A stretch of 64,000 nt of DNA, from the NCBI GenBank assembly GCA_900545175.1, contig UQYF01000010.1, forward strand, positions 1-64,000. The letters run 5' to 3'. The position numbers were made by a program, and so were the translations under genes. The notes under the pieces are model-generated. The model worked only from the letters and a program-made list of their open reading frames with translations, was not told the origin of the DNA and did no database searches. The first letter of the stretch is position 1, and each line of letters opens with the position of its first letter. This DNA is from an uncultured Eubacteriales bacterium. Lineage in GTDB: Bacteria > Bacillota > Clostridia > Lachnospirales > Lachnospiraceae. Positions 25,323 to 34,573 of this stretch are shown piece by piece.

Positions 25323-27158
25323 TTGAACGCACACGACACATTAAAACACTACTTTGGTTATGACTCCTTCCGTGAAGGACAGAAGAAAATAATAGATTCA
25401 ATAATGGCGGGAAGGGATGTCCTGGCAATTATGCCGACAGGAGCCGGAAAGTCGATATGCTATCAGGTTCCGGCACTTATGCTGTCTGGGATAACAATAG
25501 TTGTGTCGCCGCTTATATCGCTTATGCAGGATCAGGTCAAAGCACTCAATGAAGCAGGCATACATGCGGCATATATCAATTCATCTCTAACAGAAGGTCA
25601 GATAAATAAGGCACTTTCACTTGCGGCAGGAGGCCGGTATAAAATCATATATGTCGCTCCGGAGAGGCTTGAGACATATGGCTTTCTTGAATTTTCAAGG
25701 CAGGCGGACATATCAATGGTGACAGTCGATGAGGCACACTGTATATCGCAGTGGGGACAGGATTTCAGACCAAGCTACCTAAAGATTGTCGATTTTGTTG
25801 ACGGACTTGATAAAAGACCGATTGTGAGCGCTTTTACGGCGACAGCGACAGAGGAAGTCAAGAATGATATACTGTGCATCTTAAAGCTTAATAATCCGGA
25901 TGTCACTGTTACAGGCTTTGACAGGGAAAATCTCTACTACAGTGTCGAGCATGTACACAAAAAAGATGATTTTGTGGTGGATTATGTGGAAAAGCATCCG
26001 AATGACAGTGGAATAATATACTGCTCAACAAGGAAGAATGTGGATAAAGTTTTCGAAATTTTATTTAAGAAAGGCGTAGCTGTGACAAAGTATCATGCCG
26101 GGCTTGACACAGGGACGCGCAAAGATAATCAGGATGATTTCATATATGACAGAACGCCTGTGATTGTGGCAACCAACGCCTTTGGCATGGGAATTGATAA
26201 GTCTAATGTAAGATATGTGATACATTATAATATGCCGCAGAGCATGGAAAACTATTATCAGGAGGCAGGACGCGCAGGGCGTGACGGCGAGAATTCACAG
26301 TGTATACTCCTGTTTTCAGCGCAGGATATCATGATAAATAAGTTCCTTTTGGATAACAAGGATTTTTCGGGACTTGATGAGGAGGATGCGCTTCTTGTAA
26401 GACAGCATGATATGCAAAGACTTAAAGCTATGGAGGGCTATTGCAGGACGACAGGCTGTCTAAGAAATTACATACTGAATTATTTTGGCGAGAAGGTTGG
26501 AAAGCCCTGTGACAACTGTGGAAACTGCCACAGAGAGTACACGCAGACGGACATGACGATGCAGGCAAGAAAGGTTGTCGAGTGTGTGAAGGAGATGCGC
26601 GGAAGATATGGTCTTGTGATTGTCGTAGGAACTCTTATGGGAGCGGACAGGGCAAGACTGAAGGAAATCGGTGCCGACAATTATAAATCTTATGGTGCAT
26701 TAAACGACTGCAGCGAAGCGACAATAAGAAGCCTTATAAGCCAGCTTATTGAGGAAGGGTATCTCTGCCAGACAGATGACCGGTACAGTGTTTTAAAGCT
26801 TGGGGATGTAAGTGCACTTGAAAATGAAGACACGCATGTTGTGCTGCGGACATATGAGTCGAAGCAGCCGGTTAGAACTGACAAGCCTAAAAAGCCGGCA
26901 AGACAGAAAGCAAGAAGCACTGATGCGCTCACAGCAGCGGGGTATAAGCTGTTTGAGCAGCTTCGCAAGCTGCGGCTTGAGCTTGCCAAGGAGGAGGCTG
27001 TTCCGCCATATATTATTTTCAGCGATAAGACGCTCATTGACATGTGTGTCAAGCTTCCTAAGAATGAATATGATATGCTTAATGTGTCGGGAGTCGGAGA
27101 GAATAAGTTTAAAAAGTATGGGGCAAGGTTTCTTGAAGTTATAAATAGTTTTCAATAA
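25323..27158 (+). CDS. recQ: RecQ-type ATP-dependent DNA helicase
   Basis: SF2 3'-5' helicase acting in recombination and fork repair, 611 residues with the full bacterial RecQ layout. Helicase core: Walker A Lys43 in TGAGKS, DEAH box at 136-139 followed by CISQWGQDFRP, motif VI QEAGRAGRDG. Zinc module: CRTTGCLRNYILNYFG...CDNCGNC. Then the RQC winged helix and a C-terminal HRDC domain (~525-605, FEQLRKLRLELAKEEAVPPYIIFSDKTL). The start is TTG at 25323 with GGAG seven bases upstream; no ATG fits. It converges on the AraC gene with only 14 bp between stops. Confidence 0.95.
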   Translation: MNAHDTLKHYFGYDSFREGQKKIIDSIMAGRDVLAIMPTGAGKSICYQVPALMLSGITIVVSPLISLMQDQVKALNEAGIHAAYINSSLTEGQINKALSLAAGGRYKIIYVAPERLETYGFLEFSRQADISMVTVDEAHCISQWGQDFRPSYLKIVDFVDGLDKRPIVSAFTATATEEVKNDILCILKLNNPDVTVTGFDRENLYYSVEHVHKKDDFVVDYVEKHPNDSGIIYCSTRKNVDKVFEILFKKGVAVTKYHAGLDTGTRKDNQDDFIYDRTPVIVATNAFGMGIDKSNVRYVIHYNMPQSMENYYQEAGRAGRDGENSQCILLFSAQDIMINKFLLDNKDFSGLDEEDALLVRQHDMQRLKAMEGYCRTTGCLRNYILNYFGEKVGKPCDNCGNCHREYTQTDMTMQARKVVECVKEMRGRYGLVIVVGTLMGADRARLKEIGADNYKSYGALNDCSEATIRSLISQLIEEGYLCQTDDRYSVLKLGDVSALENEDTHVVLRTYESKQPVRTDKPKKPARQKARSTDALTAAGYKLFEQLRKLRLELAKEEAVPPYIIFSDKTLIDMCVKLPKNEYDMLNVSGVGENKFKKYGARFLEVINSFQ

Positions 27159-27172
27159 TTCTGAAAACACAA

Positions 27173-27943
27173 TCAGACAATATCCTCTTTTTGAAACTTC
27201 TTTCGGTATTCTCTCGGAGAGAGTTTCACGGTATTTTTAAATATGTGTGAGAAGCTGTGGGTGTCGCTGTAACCGAGCTGCTCACTTATGGCTGCTATCG
27301 GCGTGTCAGTATATTCTAAAATATGCTTGGCACGCTTTATCATTTCAGCCTTGAGATGTTTTTTCAGCGATTCGCCGGTCTGAGTTGTGAAGCAGTGTGT
27401 GAGGTATTTTTCATTGTACTTAAAATGTGAAGCGATAGAGGACACTTTAAGTTCCTCGCAGGGTGCAAACTGTATATATGACAGGATGCGCTTGCAAAGC
27501 TCTGCTGTATTTCCGGCGGAGATATTTTTGTCGCCCTTTTGGATTTCGAGCAGGATAATCGCCATTAGGTGGTTGGAAATTTCCTTTGTCAGATTTTCAT
27601 CCGACAACAGGGCATAATACTTTTCTATGATATCAATGTTCTTGCAGCTTCCAAGACATGGAAAACCGCTCATGCATGAATCATCGGCAAACCAGTGAAA
27701 ATAATAGAAGGTGCATTCGCATGGCTTCCATCCATGCTGGTTCTTACATGGCGCTGTTATGACATATTCACCTGTTTTGACAGTGTAATCGTTGTTGTCA
27801 TCGGATATGTAGAGAGTTCCCTTTGTCACATAGAACAGCTCGTAGCTTGTGATACTGCGGCTAATGTGAAGCCATGTGCTGTCGGGTGCCGTAAAGGTTC
27901 CGTGCATTGTAAATTCGATATTGGTGTTCAAGTTAAAGTTCAT
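27173..27943 (-). CDS. AraC-family transcriptional regulator
   Basis: 256 residues. An N-terminal cupin-like sensor (residues ~10-100; ELFYVTKGTLYISDDN, HWF) is followed by a C-terminal double helix-turn-helix (~155-250) with HFKYNEKYLTHCFTTQTGESLKKHLKAEMIKRAKHILEYTDTPIAAISEQLGYSDTHSFSHIFKN, which is unmistakable. It is divergent from the putative glycosidase at 28062 with ~118 bp between, so it likely activates that gene in response to a sugar. No direct-repeat operator stands out in the gap. Confidence 0.92.
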   Translation of the reverse strand: MNFNLNTNIEFTMHGTFTAPDSTWLHISRSITSYELFYVTKGTLYISDDNNDYTVKTGEYVITAPCKNQHGWKPCECTFYYFHWFADDSCMSGFPCLGSCKNIDIIEKYYALLSDENLTKEISNHLMAIILLEIQKGDKNISAGNTAELCKRILSYIQFAPCEELKVSSIASHFKYNEKYLTHCFTTQTGESLKKHLKAEMIKRAKHILEYTDTPIAAISEQLGYSDTHSFSHIFKNTVKLSPREYRKKFQKEDIV

Positions 27944-28061
27944 GGTAATATCTAACCTTTTTTCACTTTTTGCTGTAATTTTTTCATTTACATATTTATA
28001 TATAGAGTATAAGCTAGTTTTAGTTACAGGTCAATAAATGTATATGGAGGACGACATTGCA

Positions 28062-29903
28062 ATGAAAGAATTGATATTATCAGAAGACAAATATAAAATG
28101 AACTGGGTTGAGGGGACAACGGAATGGGGCACGGTAAAATGCAAGAAGGAACTTGATGTAGATGTAGACAGCAAAAGAAATGGTGATATCGTGAGTGAAA
28201 GGTATACATTTACAAACAATTCTAAGAGGGATGTGTTTACATCACTTACGGATATTGGAATATACACACCTTTTAATGATGATTATGTTGATGCACAGAC
28301 ATGCCTTAGATACAGATGCCATACACATATATGCTGCGGTGATGATGTCTCATATATTATGGCTTACAGAATGGGTGGAGAGCCACCACATCTTGGGCTT
28401 ATTTTGACAACTGGAGCTTTGTCCGGTTATAGTGTAGAGAGAAATAAGGAAAGAATGAGTAATGACAGGGGAGATTTTATACTTCACCCGGCACCATTTT
28501 CACTTGCACCAGGCGAGAGCTACAGCTTAGAGTGGGTATTGTTTCCCTTCAAGGAACAAAATGATTTTTACAAAAAAGCAAAAAAATATTGTAGACATTT
28601 TATTGAGGTAGATGCGGAAAATTATGTGCTTTTTGAAGGTGAAAATATTAATGTAAGTGTTATGCCAGCCTTTGAATATAAGTGTGAAAACGTAGAGATA
28701 TTAGAAAATGGTACGCCGATAAAGCCGGAATTTAAACAAAATAAAATTATTATAAATAAGCCGGCAGAACGAATTGGAGAGCTTAAATTTGATATTATTG
28801 TTGAGGGTGTCAGGACATATTGCCGCCTGTTGATACAACCTGAGCTGTCAAAGCTTGTGAGAGCAAGATGCCATTTTATAGTTGATAAACAGCAGTATAA
28901 CAATGCTAAAAGCCATTTAGACGGAGATTATCTTATATATGACAATGAAGAAAAACACATGTTTTATGCTCCGGAAAATGATTATAATGCGGGGAGAGAA
29001 CGTGTAGGAATGGGAATATTGCTCGCAAAATACCTACAAGGAGCTGACGATGAGATGGTTGATAAATCATTAAGAAAATATGCTGCATTTGTTGGGCGAG
29101 AACTTGTGAACGAGCAGACAGGTGAGGTGTATAATGACTATATGAGGGATAACAGTTATAAACGCCTCTATAATGCACCATGGTTTGCACTTTTTTATTC
29201 GGAGTTATACAAGTTGTATAGAGATAGAAAATATCTTACTGCTGCATGCCGTATAATGCAATATTATTATAGTAATGGTGGCGGAAAATTTTATGCGATA
29301 GAGTTACCTATACTGACGATGACAAATGCATTAAAAGAAGCAGGAATGACACAGGAACTAGCTCAGATGACGGAATATTTTAAGAAACATGCAGATTTTA
29401 TGCTGGAAATGGGAACAGAATATCCGAAGTCGGAGGTTAATTACGAGCAGAGCATAGTTGCTCCGGCTGCGCAGATACTGGAGGAAACATACCTGCTTAC
29501 AGGGGATGAAAAATATCTTGAAGGGATAGAGCTGCAAAAAAAGGTGCTTGAACTTTTTAACGGAAAGCAGCCGGATTATCACCTTAATGAGGTGGCGATA
29601 CGACATTGGGATGGTTATTGGTTTGGAAAACGCAGGCTTTATGGGGATACCTTTGTACATTATTGGAGTACATTAACAGGTATAGTATATAATTATTATG
29701 CCAATATCACAGGACAAAAAATATATGCTAAAAAGGCAGAGAAATCGTTGAGGGCGGTGTTATCAATGTTTTACCCTGATGGGAGTGCAACATGCGCTTT
29801 TGTGTATCCGGTAACTGTAAATGGTGAGAAGGCACACTATGCGGATGCATATGCTAACGACCAGGACTGGGGACTTTATAGTGCGCTAAGATATTTGAAG
29901 TAG
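28062..29903 (+). CDS. Putative six-hairpin (alpha/alpha)6 glycosidase-like protein
   Basis: 613 residues. ATG 28062 is chosen because GGAGG (28046-28050) lies 11 bases upstream and upstream ATGs overlap it. Residues ~1-265 look like beta-sandwich domains (many aromatic/Gly strands). Residues ~290-610 are helix pairs rich in Tyr/Trp (WFALFYSELYKLYRDRKYLTAACRI, HWDGYWFGKRRLYGDTFVHYWSTLTGIVYNYY), as in alpha/alpha-toroid glycosidases. I do not recognise the family. There is no signal peptide. Divergence from an AraC gene supports a role in intracellular carbohydrate breakdown. Confidence 0.55.
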   Translation: MKELILSEDKYKMNWVEGTTEWGTVKCKKELDVDVDSKRNGDIVSERYTFTNNSKRDVFTSLTDIGIYTPFNDDYVDAQTCLRYRCHTHICCGDDVSYIMAYRMGGEPPHLGLILTTGALSGYSVERNKERMSNDRGDFILHPAPFSLAPGESYSLEWVLFPFKEQNDFYKKAKKYCRHFIEVDAENYVLFEGENINVSVMPAFEYKCENVEILENGTPIKPEFKQNKIIINKPAERIGELKFDIIVEGVRTYCRLLIQPELSKLVRARCHFIVDKQQYNNAKSHLDGDYLIYDNEEKHMFYAPENDYNAGRERVGMGILLAKYLQGADDEMVDKSLRKYAAFVGRELVNEQTGEVYNDYMRDNSYKRLYNAPWFALFYSELYKLYRDRKYLTAACRIMQYYYSNGGGKFYAIELPILTMTNALKEAGMTQELAQMTEYFKKHADFMLEMGTEYPKSEVNYEQSIVAPAAQILEETYLLTGDEKYLEGIELQKKVLELFNGKQPDYHLNEVAIRHWDGYWFGKRRLYGDTFVHYWSTLTGIVYNYYANITGQKIYAKKAEKSLRAVLSMFYPDGSATCAFVYPVTVNGEKAHYADAYANDQDWGLYSALRYLK

Positions 29904-30034
29904 GAAAAAGGAAGGATTGGTGTTATAATTATTGCGAAAATGAGATGGTAACGGCAGATTTAAAATGTCAGCCGGATGTTAAACGCTAAGTGGAAAATTA
30001 TGCCGCATGGTGCGGTGGAACGGAGAATATCTTG

Positions 30035-31168
30035 ATGATAAAATATCCTGATTATAAAAATAGTATATTGGGAATTCCTAATTCCATACTGCACAGCATG
30101 GGACTTGAGCCGGAAAGAGGAACGCTTATGCTGCTTGACAGATATCTGGAAGGGAAGGATTATGAAAATATAGTGGTAATTCTTCTTGATGGAATGGGTA
30201 AGAACATAATGGATGCAAATTTAGCGCGCAGAGGCTTCTTTCAGTCGCATCTTGCAGGGACACTGAGCTCGACATTTCCGCCTACGACTGTGGCTGCCAC
30301 GACATCGATACAGAGTGGTATGGAGCCATGTGAGCATGGGTGGCTCGGCTGGGACTGCTACTATCCGCAGATTGACAAGAACGTGACTGTATTTTTAAAC
30401 AAGGAGACAGGAACTGACGAGCAGGCAGAGAATTACAATGTGGCATCGCGCTATTGCGGCTATGAGAGCGCTGTCGACAGACTGGTAAAGAGTGGAAGAC
30501 AGGGCTATGCGGTCACACCGTTTGTCAAGCCGTTTCCGGATTCTTTTGAAGATATATGTGAAAGAATAGCCGGACTTTGCAATAAGCCAGGGAAAAAATA
30601 CATATACAGCTATTGGAACGAGCCTGACCATACTATGCATGAGAAGGGCTGCTTTGGTGCTGACGCAAAGACGCTTTTAAGAAAGCTGGAAAAACAGGTT
30701 AAAGAGCTTTGCAGAAAGCTTGGAGAGCCAGAGAATTTTAAAGAGGCAGAAAAAAGCAAAACTCTGGTCATAGTCACGGCTGACCACGGACATATAGACA
30801 CCAAAGGTGTGTCGCTCACAGACTATCCTAAGCTATGTGAGTGCCTGCTAAGACTTCCGTCCATCGAGCCGAGAGCGCTTAATTTCTTCATAAAGCCCGG
30901 AATGAAGGAGCAGTTCGCAGACGAGTTTAACAGGAAGTTTTCCGATAAATTCATGCTTTTGACAAAAGAGGAAGTGCTTGAAAAAAAGCTTTTCGGTGAA
31001 GGCAGGGAGCATGAGTCATTCCGTGATATGCTTGGCGATTATCTTGCAGTTGCGATTGGCGATTTGTGTATATATAATACAAGAGAGGAAGCGGATTTCT
31101 TCATCGGTGCCCATGCAGGGCTTACAGAGGAGGAGATGACGATACCGCTTGTATTGATTGATTGCTAG
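30035..31168 (+). CDS. Alkaline-phosphatase superfamily phosphodiesterase-like protein
   Basis: 377 residues from ATG 30035 (GGAG nine bases upstream; an upstream in-frame GTG lacks a ribosome site). It belongs to the nucleotide pyrophosphatase/phosphodiesterase group of the superfamily. The metal-binding Asp is in VVILLDGMGKNI, the likely nucleophile Thr in STFPPTTVAATTS, further metal ligands in EPDHTMHEKG and VTADHGHID, and the last His in GAHAGLTEEEM. It has no signal peptide, unlike most extracellular members. It is a single gene after the putative glycosidase, with an 86-bp gap before the alternative GTG. Substrate unknown. Confidence 0.82.
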   Translation: MIKYPDYKNSILGIPNSILHSMGLEPERGTLMLLDRYLEGKDYENIVVILLDGMGKNIMDANLARRGFFQSHLAGTLSSTFPPTTVAATTSIQSGMEPCEHGWLGWDCYYPQIDKNVTVFLNKETGTDEQAENYNVASRYCGYESAVDRLVKSGRQGYAVTPFVKPFPDSFEDICERIAGLCNKPGKKYIYSYWNEPDHTMHEKGCFGADAKTLLRKLEKQVKELCRKLGEPENFKEAEKSKTLVIVTADHGHIDTKGVSLTDYPKLCECLLRLPSIEPRALNFFIKPGMKEQFADEFNRKFSDKFMLLTKEEVLEKKLFGEGREHESFRDMLGDYLAVAIGDLCIYNTREEADFFIGAHAGLTEEEMTIPLVLIDC

Positions 31169-31344
31169 TCTAAAAAAGATTCAAGATATCTATTTTATAT
31201 GAACAAGCAGAGAAATTGGATTACCAATAATATTAACCACATAGATATGAAAAAAAGAGCGGCAGTTATTTTAGCGGAGAAATTTTACAAATAGTCACAA
31301 TGATTAGCGTAAATAAAGTTTTTATTAGAGGATAAGGAAAATAT

Positions 31345-32559
31345 ATGAACGAATTACAGCAGTATATATCTATAATTTTGGAGGCGGATTTCAACAAGAT
31401 AATAATAAGCAATCCGGCGAATAAGTCGGAGGAATACCAGAAGCTTGTGATTGAGCGTAAGAAGGATTTCTTTCAGATTTCAAAGTATACACAAAAGCAG
31501 GTGTTCCATGAGAACGTGAAAAAGGAGCTTCTTGCCGACAGGTGTGTAGAGCTTATCAGCGGTCATTACAGGCAGGTAAACGCAATGACTGCCGATTCGG
31601 AGCATATCATACTCATTTCCAAGAATGGAAGGTGCAATTATAAGGTGAAGAGGCTTGCGACTGAGGCGGTAAAGGCGGCATCAGATAACGGTCACAACCG
31701 CAAAAAGAACTATATTCTGAGCGAAGGCATGAATATTGAGCCTCTTGTAGACATGGGAGTGTTCACAAGGGACGGCAGAGTTGTAAATTCGATGTATGAC
31801 AAATACAAGCAGATTAACCGCTTTGTCGAGATTTTGAATGACGAGATTTCTAACCTTAAGGTAAAGAAGCTCAATGTCATTGATTTTGGATGTGGTAAGT
31901 CTTATCTGACATTTGTTGTTTACTACTATCTGACACAGGTCATGGGGCTTGAAGTCAACATGATAGGACTTGATTTAAAAGCAGATGTCATAGAAAAATG
32001 CAATAAGGCGGCAGAAAAGTACCATTATGATAAGCTGCACTTTGAGCTTGGAGATATCAACGGCTACAAGGCACCTTTTGATGTTGACATGGTGATTACT
32101 CTTCATGCCTGTGATACAGCCACCGACTATGCACTATACAATGCGATACAGTGGAAAGCGAAGATGATATTTTCAGTGCCATGCTGCCAGCATGAGCTTA
32201 ACAAGCAGATGAAGCCGGCAACACTTCCAATCATGTCACGCTACGGAATCATCAAGGAGCGCTTTGCGGCGCTTGCAACCGATGCAGTCAGAGCTAATCT
32301 TCTTGAGTACAGCGGCTACAGAACCCAGCTTCTAGAATTTATCGATTTTGACCACACGCCGAAGAACATTCTTATAAGGGCTGTGTACCGTCCGGTTGCA
32401 CCGAGGTCAGTCAAAGAGAATGCATTGAATGAAGTACATGCGCTGATGAATGAATTCTCATTCGAGCCTACGCTGTATAAGCTTTTGGGACAGGGGTCAG
32501 GTCCGTGTCCCAAAACTGTGGGACACGAACCTGACCCCACTGTCCCAACAACAAAATAA
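31345..32559 (+). CDS. Class I SAM-dependent methyltransferase (Methyltransf_32 type) with repeat-derived C-terminus
   Basis: 404 residues. The N-terminal ~170 residues precede a Rossmann methyltransferase domain: motif I NVIDFGCGKSYLT (~177-189), GLDLKADVIEKCN, then VITLHACDTATDYAL and the Cys-Cys motif VPCCQHEL. This resembles the METTL25/GSTCD-like group (PF13679), thought to act on RNA, though the substrate is unknown. The last ~22 codons (LGQGSGPCPKT...) come from a palindromic repeat at 32486-32548 that has replaced the original stop, giving a foreign tail. The next gene follows within 17 bp. Confidence 0.8.
   Translation: MNELQQYISIILEADFNKIIISNPANKSEEYQKLVIERKKDFFQISKYTQKQVFHENVKKELLADRCVELISGHYRQVNAMTADSEHIILISKNGRCNYKVKRLATEAVKAASDNGHNRKKNYILSEGMNIEPLVDMGVFTRDGRVVNSMYDKYKQINRFVEILNDEISNLKVKKLNVIDFGCGKSYLTFVVYYYLTQVMGLEVNMIGLDLKADVIEKCNKAAEKYHYDKLHFELGDINGYKAPFDVDMVITLHACDTATDYALYNAIQWKAKMIFSVPCCQHELNKQMKPATLPIMSRYGIIKERFAALATDAVRANLLEYSGYRTQLLEFIDFDHTPKNILIRAVYRPVAPRSVKENALNEVHALMNEFSFEPTLYKLLGQGSGPCPKTVGHEPDPTVPTTK
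32486..32548. repeat. REP-like palindrome inserted at the 3' end of the methyltransferase gene
   Basis: TGGGACAGGGGTCAGGTCCG and TGTCCCA form one arm; TGTGGGACACGAACCTGACC and CCACTGTCCCA form its inverse. A related hairpin with GGGACAGGGGTCTG is at 59501. Words like this recur as repetitive extragenic palindromes in many bacteria (established). Here it is translated. Confidence 0.75.
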
Positions 32560-32576
32560 TTCAGGAGGAAAACATA

Positions 32577-33098
32577 ATGAATGAGGTAATGAAAAACATA
32601 CTTACAAGAAGAAGCACCCGCAAGTTTACGGATGAGAAGATTTCAAAGGATATATTAAAGGACATTGTCGATGCGGCACTTCATGCACCGTGCGGAATGG
32701 GAAAGCAGTCATGGAGCTTCACGGTTGTGACCAATAAGGATGTGATTGCACAGCTGTGTGAGGTTGTCGGAGCGGCACTTGGCAGGGAGCACTACGATAT
32801 GTACAAGCCGGCAGCGCTCATTATCCCATCCAACCTTAAAGAGAGCCATCTTGGAAGGGATGACAATGCCTGTGCGCTTGAGAATATTTTCCTTGCGGCA
32901 CATTCCTACGGTGTCGGTTCAGTGTGGATTAACCAGGTCGGAGCTGTGTGCGATGACGAGAAGGTGAGAGCAGTGCTTAATGAGCTTGGTATTCCTTCAG
33001 ACCATGTTGTCTACGGAATTGCTGCTCTTGGATATGCTGCACCTGATGCACCCTATAAGGAGAGGACTTATGCAGGGGAAGTAAGATATATCGACTAA
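32577..33098 (+). CDS. Nitroreductase-family FMN oxidoreductase
   Basis: 173 residues, compact nitroreductase fold that uses FMN and NAD(P)H. The N-terminal FMN-phosphate signature ILTRRSTRKFTDEKI (residues 8-22) is followed by AALHAPCGMGKQSWSFTVVTN and the C-terminal AALGYAAPDAPYKER. It acts on nitroaromatics, quinones or similar electrophiles in this family; true substrate unknown. A strong AGGAGG lies nine bases before ATG. It follows the methyltransferase gene within 17 bp and may share its transcript. Confidence 0.88.
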   Translation: MNEVMKNILTRRSTRKFTDEKISKDILKDIVDAALHAPCGMGKQSWSFTVVTNKDVIAQLCEVVGAALGREHYDMYKPAALIIPSNLKESHLGRDDNACALENIFLAAHSYGVGSVWINQVGAVCDDEKVRAVLNELGIPSDHVVYGIAALGYAAPDAPYKERTYAGEVRYID

Positions 33099-33104
33099 TG
33101 CAGA

Positions 33105-33152
33105 AACAGGTACATGTGTTATGGTGATGAGACATATGTACCTGTATTTTTG
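33105..33152 (+). terminator. Terminator of the nitroreductase gene
   Basis: ACAGGTACATGTG pairs with CATATGTACCTGT around a ~14-base loop, followed by ATTTTTG. Confidence 0.75.
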
Positions 33153-33190
33153 TATAATAGAAACTCCCATTGAAATTTTCTATTATACAA
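33150..33190. terminator. Second inverted repeat between convergent genes
   Basis: TTGTATAATAGAAA and TTTCTATTATACAA are a perfect 14-bp inverted pair around CTCCCATTGAAAT. It directly abuts the preceding terminator and ends 10 bp from the stop of the convergent DJ-1/PfpI gene. It may terminate that gene or be a repeat remnant. Confidence 0.5.
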
Positions 33191-33199
33191 AATGTTATA

Positions 33200-33715
33200 C
33201 TACTGCATTCTTTTATAATCTCTCCAAAATGCTATGGTTTCCCTCAAATCAGCATCATCTTTGAATAAATTCATTTTTTTTGCAATTTCAATCGCAAAAT
33301 TTACATATCCATTTGCACGTGATGTGATTATTTTGTCAGTTACAACAACATCTAGCTCAGTCGAATGTGTTGAATCGATTCCGTCTAGAACTCCGGAGTG
33401 GTCAAGTACATCAACACCGGCACAGATACCGGCAATAAGTGCGTTATCAGAATGAATTTGTTTAATATATTCCCATACAATCTTATTGTCAATTTCTTTA
33501 ATATTTCCGCCGGGGATAATCATAAGCTCAATATTTTTGGTATTGGTATTTGTCATGATGCCTGAGACGTTGATTGAGTATCCTTCCATTGATGTTATAG
33601 CATTTCCATCAATTGAAACAAATTCAACATTTTTACCGGAATATTTCAAAAAATAGTTCAATATGACAATTTCGTATATACAGCACGTGTTATATAATAG
33701 GACTACAGATTTCAT
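33200..33715 (-). CDS. DJ-1/PfpI-family protein
   Basis: 171 residues, DJ-1/ThiJ/PfpI fold. The likely nucleophile is Cys98 in LIAGICAGVDVL, in the strand-nucleophile-helix elbow, with the family strand MIIPGG upstream. Members include glyoxalases, chaperones and AraC-like sensors; this is the domain alone. The N-terminus reads YNTCCIYEIVILNYFL, a more amidase-regulator-like opening. A strong GGAGG precedes ATG. It is convergent with the nitroreductase gene. Exact activity unknown. Confidence 0.82.
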   Translation of the reverse strand: MKSVVLLYNTCCIYEIVILNYFLKYSGKNVEFVSIDGNAITSMEGYSINVSGIMTNTNTKNIELMIIPGGNIKEIDNKIVWEYIKQIHSDNALIAGICAGVDVLDHSGVLDGIDSTHSTELDVVVTDKIITSRANGYVNFAIEIAKKMNLFKDDADLRETIAFWRDYKRMQ

Positions 33716-33872
33716 GACTTTGACCTCCTTTTTTATAGTTTACAACCACCATGGTACATAGTCAATAAATTACTTATTAGCTGTGAAGCGGTTATAAAGC
33801 AAAAATAAACACTCAGCGATAACTGAGAGAAAGGAAAGATTATCGTTTAAGATAATTACATTGTGCGTTATT

Positions 33873-34502
33873 ATGAGAACAAGAGAAGAAGCATTAGACT
33901 ACGGACTTTCGTTTCCGTACACATACAAGGAGGCACCGTTTCACGATAGCAGCTGGGAGCTTGTGAGGGTGCAGGGCAGCAAAAAGGCATTTCTGTGGGT
34001 GTATGAGAGAAATGGATATATTAATCTGAATGTGAAGGTTGACCCGGAGTTGAGAGATTTCTGGCGAAAGGCCTATGAGGCGGTGCAGCCGGGATATCAT
34101 CAGAATAAGGAACACTGGAACACGATAATACTTGACGGTTCAATACCTGATGAGGCTATACAGGACATGATTGCCGCCAGCTATGCCCTGGTCTGCGATA
34201 ATCCTACGAAGAGGATATATGAAGCAGTGAAGCGGATACCAAAGGGAATGGTTGCCACCTACGGTCAGGTTGCGTATATGGCGGGCGACAGGAAGATGGC
34301 ACGTGCTGTTGGAAATGCGCTGCACAGAAATCCTGACCCGGAGAATATACCATGTTTCAGAGTGGTCAATTCTAAGGGAGAACTTTCAGGTGCATTTGCG
34401 TTCGGGGGCGAAGATGAGCAGGAAAGACGACTGAGGGCTGACGGAATAGAGGTTGTGGATGGCAGAGTTGACTTAGAAAAATTCGGATATACCGGTGAGT
34501 GA
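33873..34502 (+). CDS. YjbR/MmcQ-like domain fused to an MGMT DNA-binding domain with PCFRV active site
   Basis: 209 residues from ATG 33873 (no good Shine-Dalgarno; a TTG 12 bases upstream is possible). Residues ~1-115 are a YjbR/MmcQ-type domain (EEALDYGLSFPYTYKEAPF, FLWVYER, HWNTIILDGSIPDEAI). Residues ~118-205 are the C-terminal domain of O6-alkylguanine-DNA alkyltransferases, with the helix-turn-helix GMVATYGQVAYMAG and arginine-finger-like RAVGNALHRNP. The active site is PCFRV: the acceptor Cys161 is kept but the usual His of PCHRV is Phe162. It could be an alkyltransferase with altered Cys activation or an ATL-like damage sensor. Confidence 0.82.
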   Translation: MRTREEALDYGLSFPYTYKEAPFHDSSWELVRVQGSKKAFLWVYERNGYINLNVKVDPELRDFWRKAYEAVQPGYHQNKEHWNTIILDGSIPDEAIQDMIAASYALVCDNPTKRIYEAVKRIPKGMVATYGQVAYMAGDRKMARAVGNALHRNPDPENIPCFRVVNSKGELSGAFAFGGEDEQERRLRADGIEVVDGRVDLEKFGYTGE

Positions 34503-34525
34503 CATATGCAGCATTTTTATATATT

Positions 34526-34560
34526 ATTCATCAGGAAGCGGATTGTGAATAGCATTGACT
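34526..34560. repeat. Short interspersed repeat family 4, degenerate copy
   Basis: ATTCATCAGGAAGCGGATTGTGAATAGCATTGAC matches the copy at 46559 with a small internal deletion. Confidence 0.35.
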
Positions 34561-34573
34561 GTAAAAAAGCATA

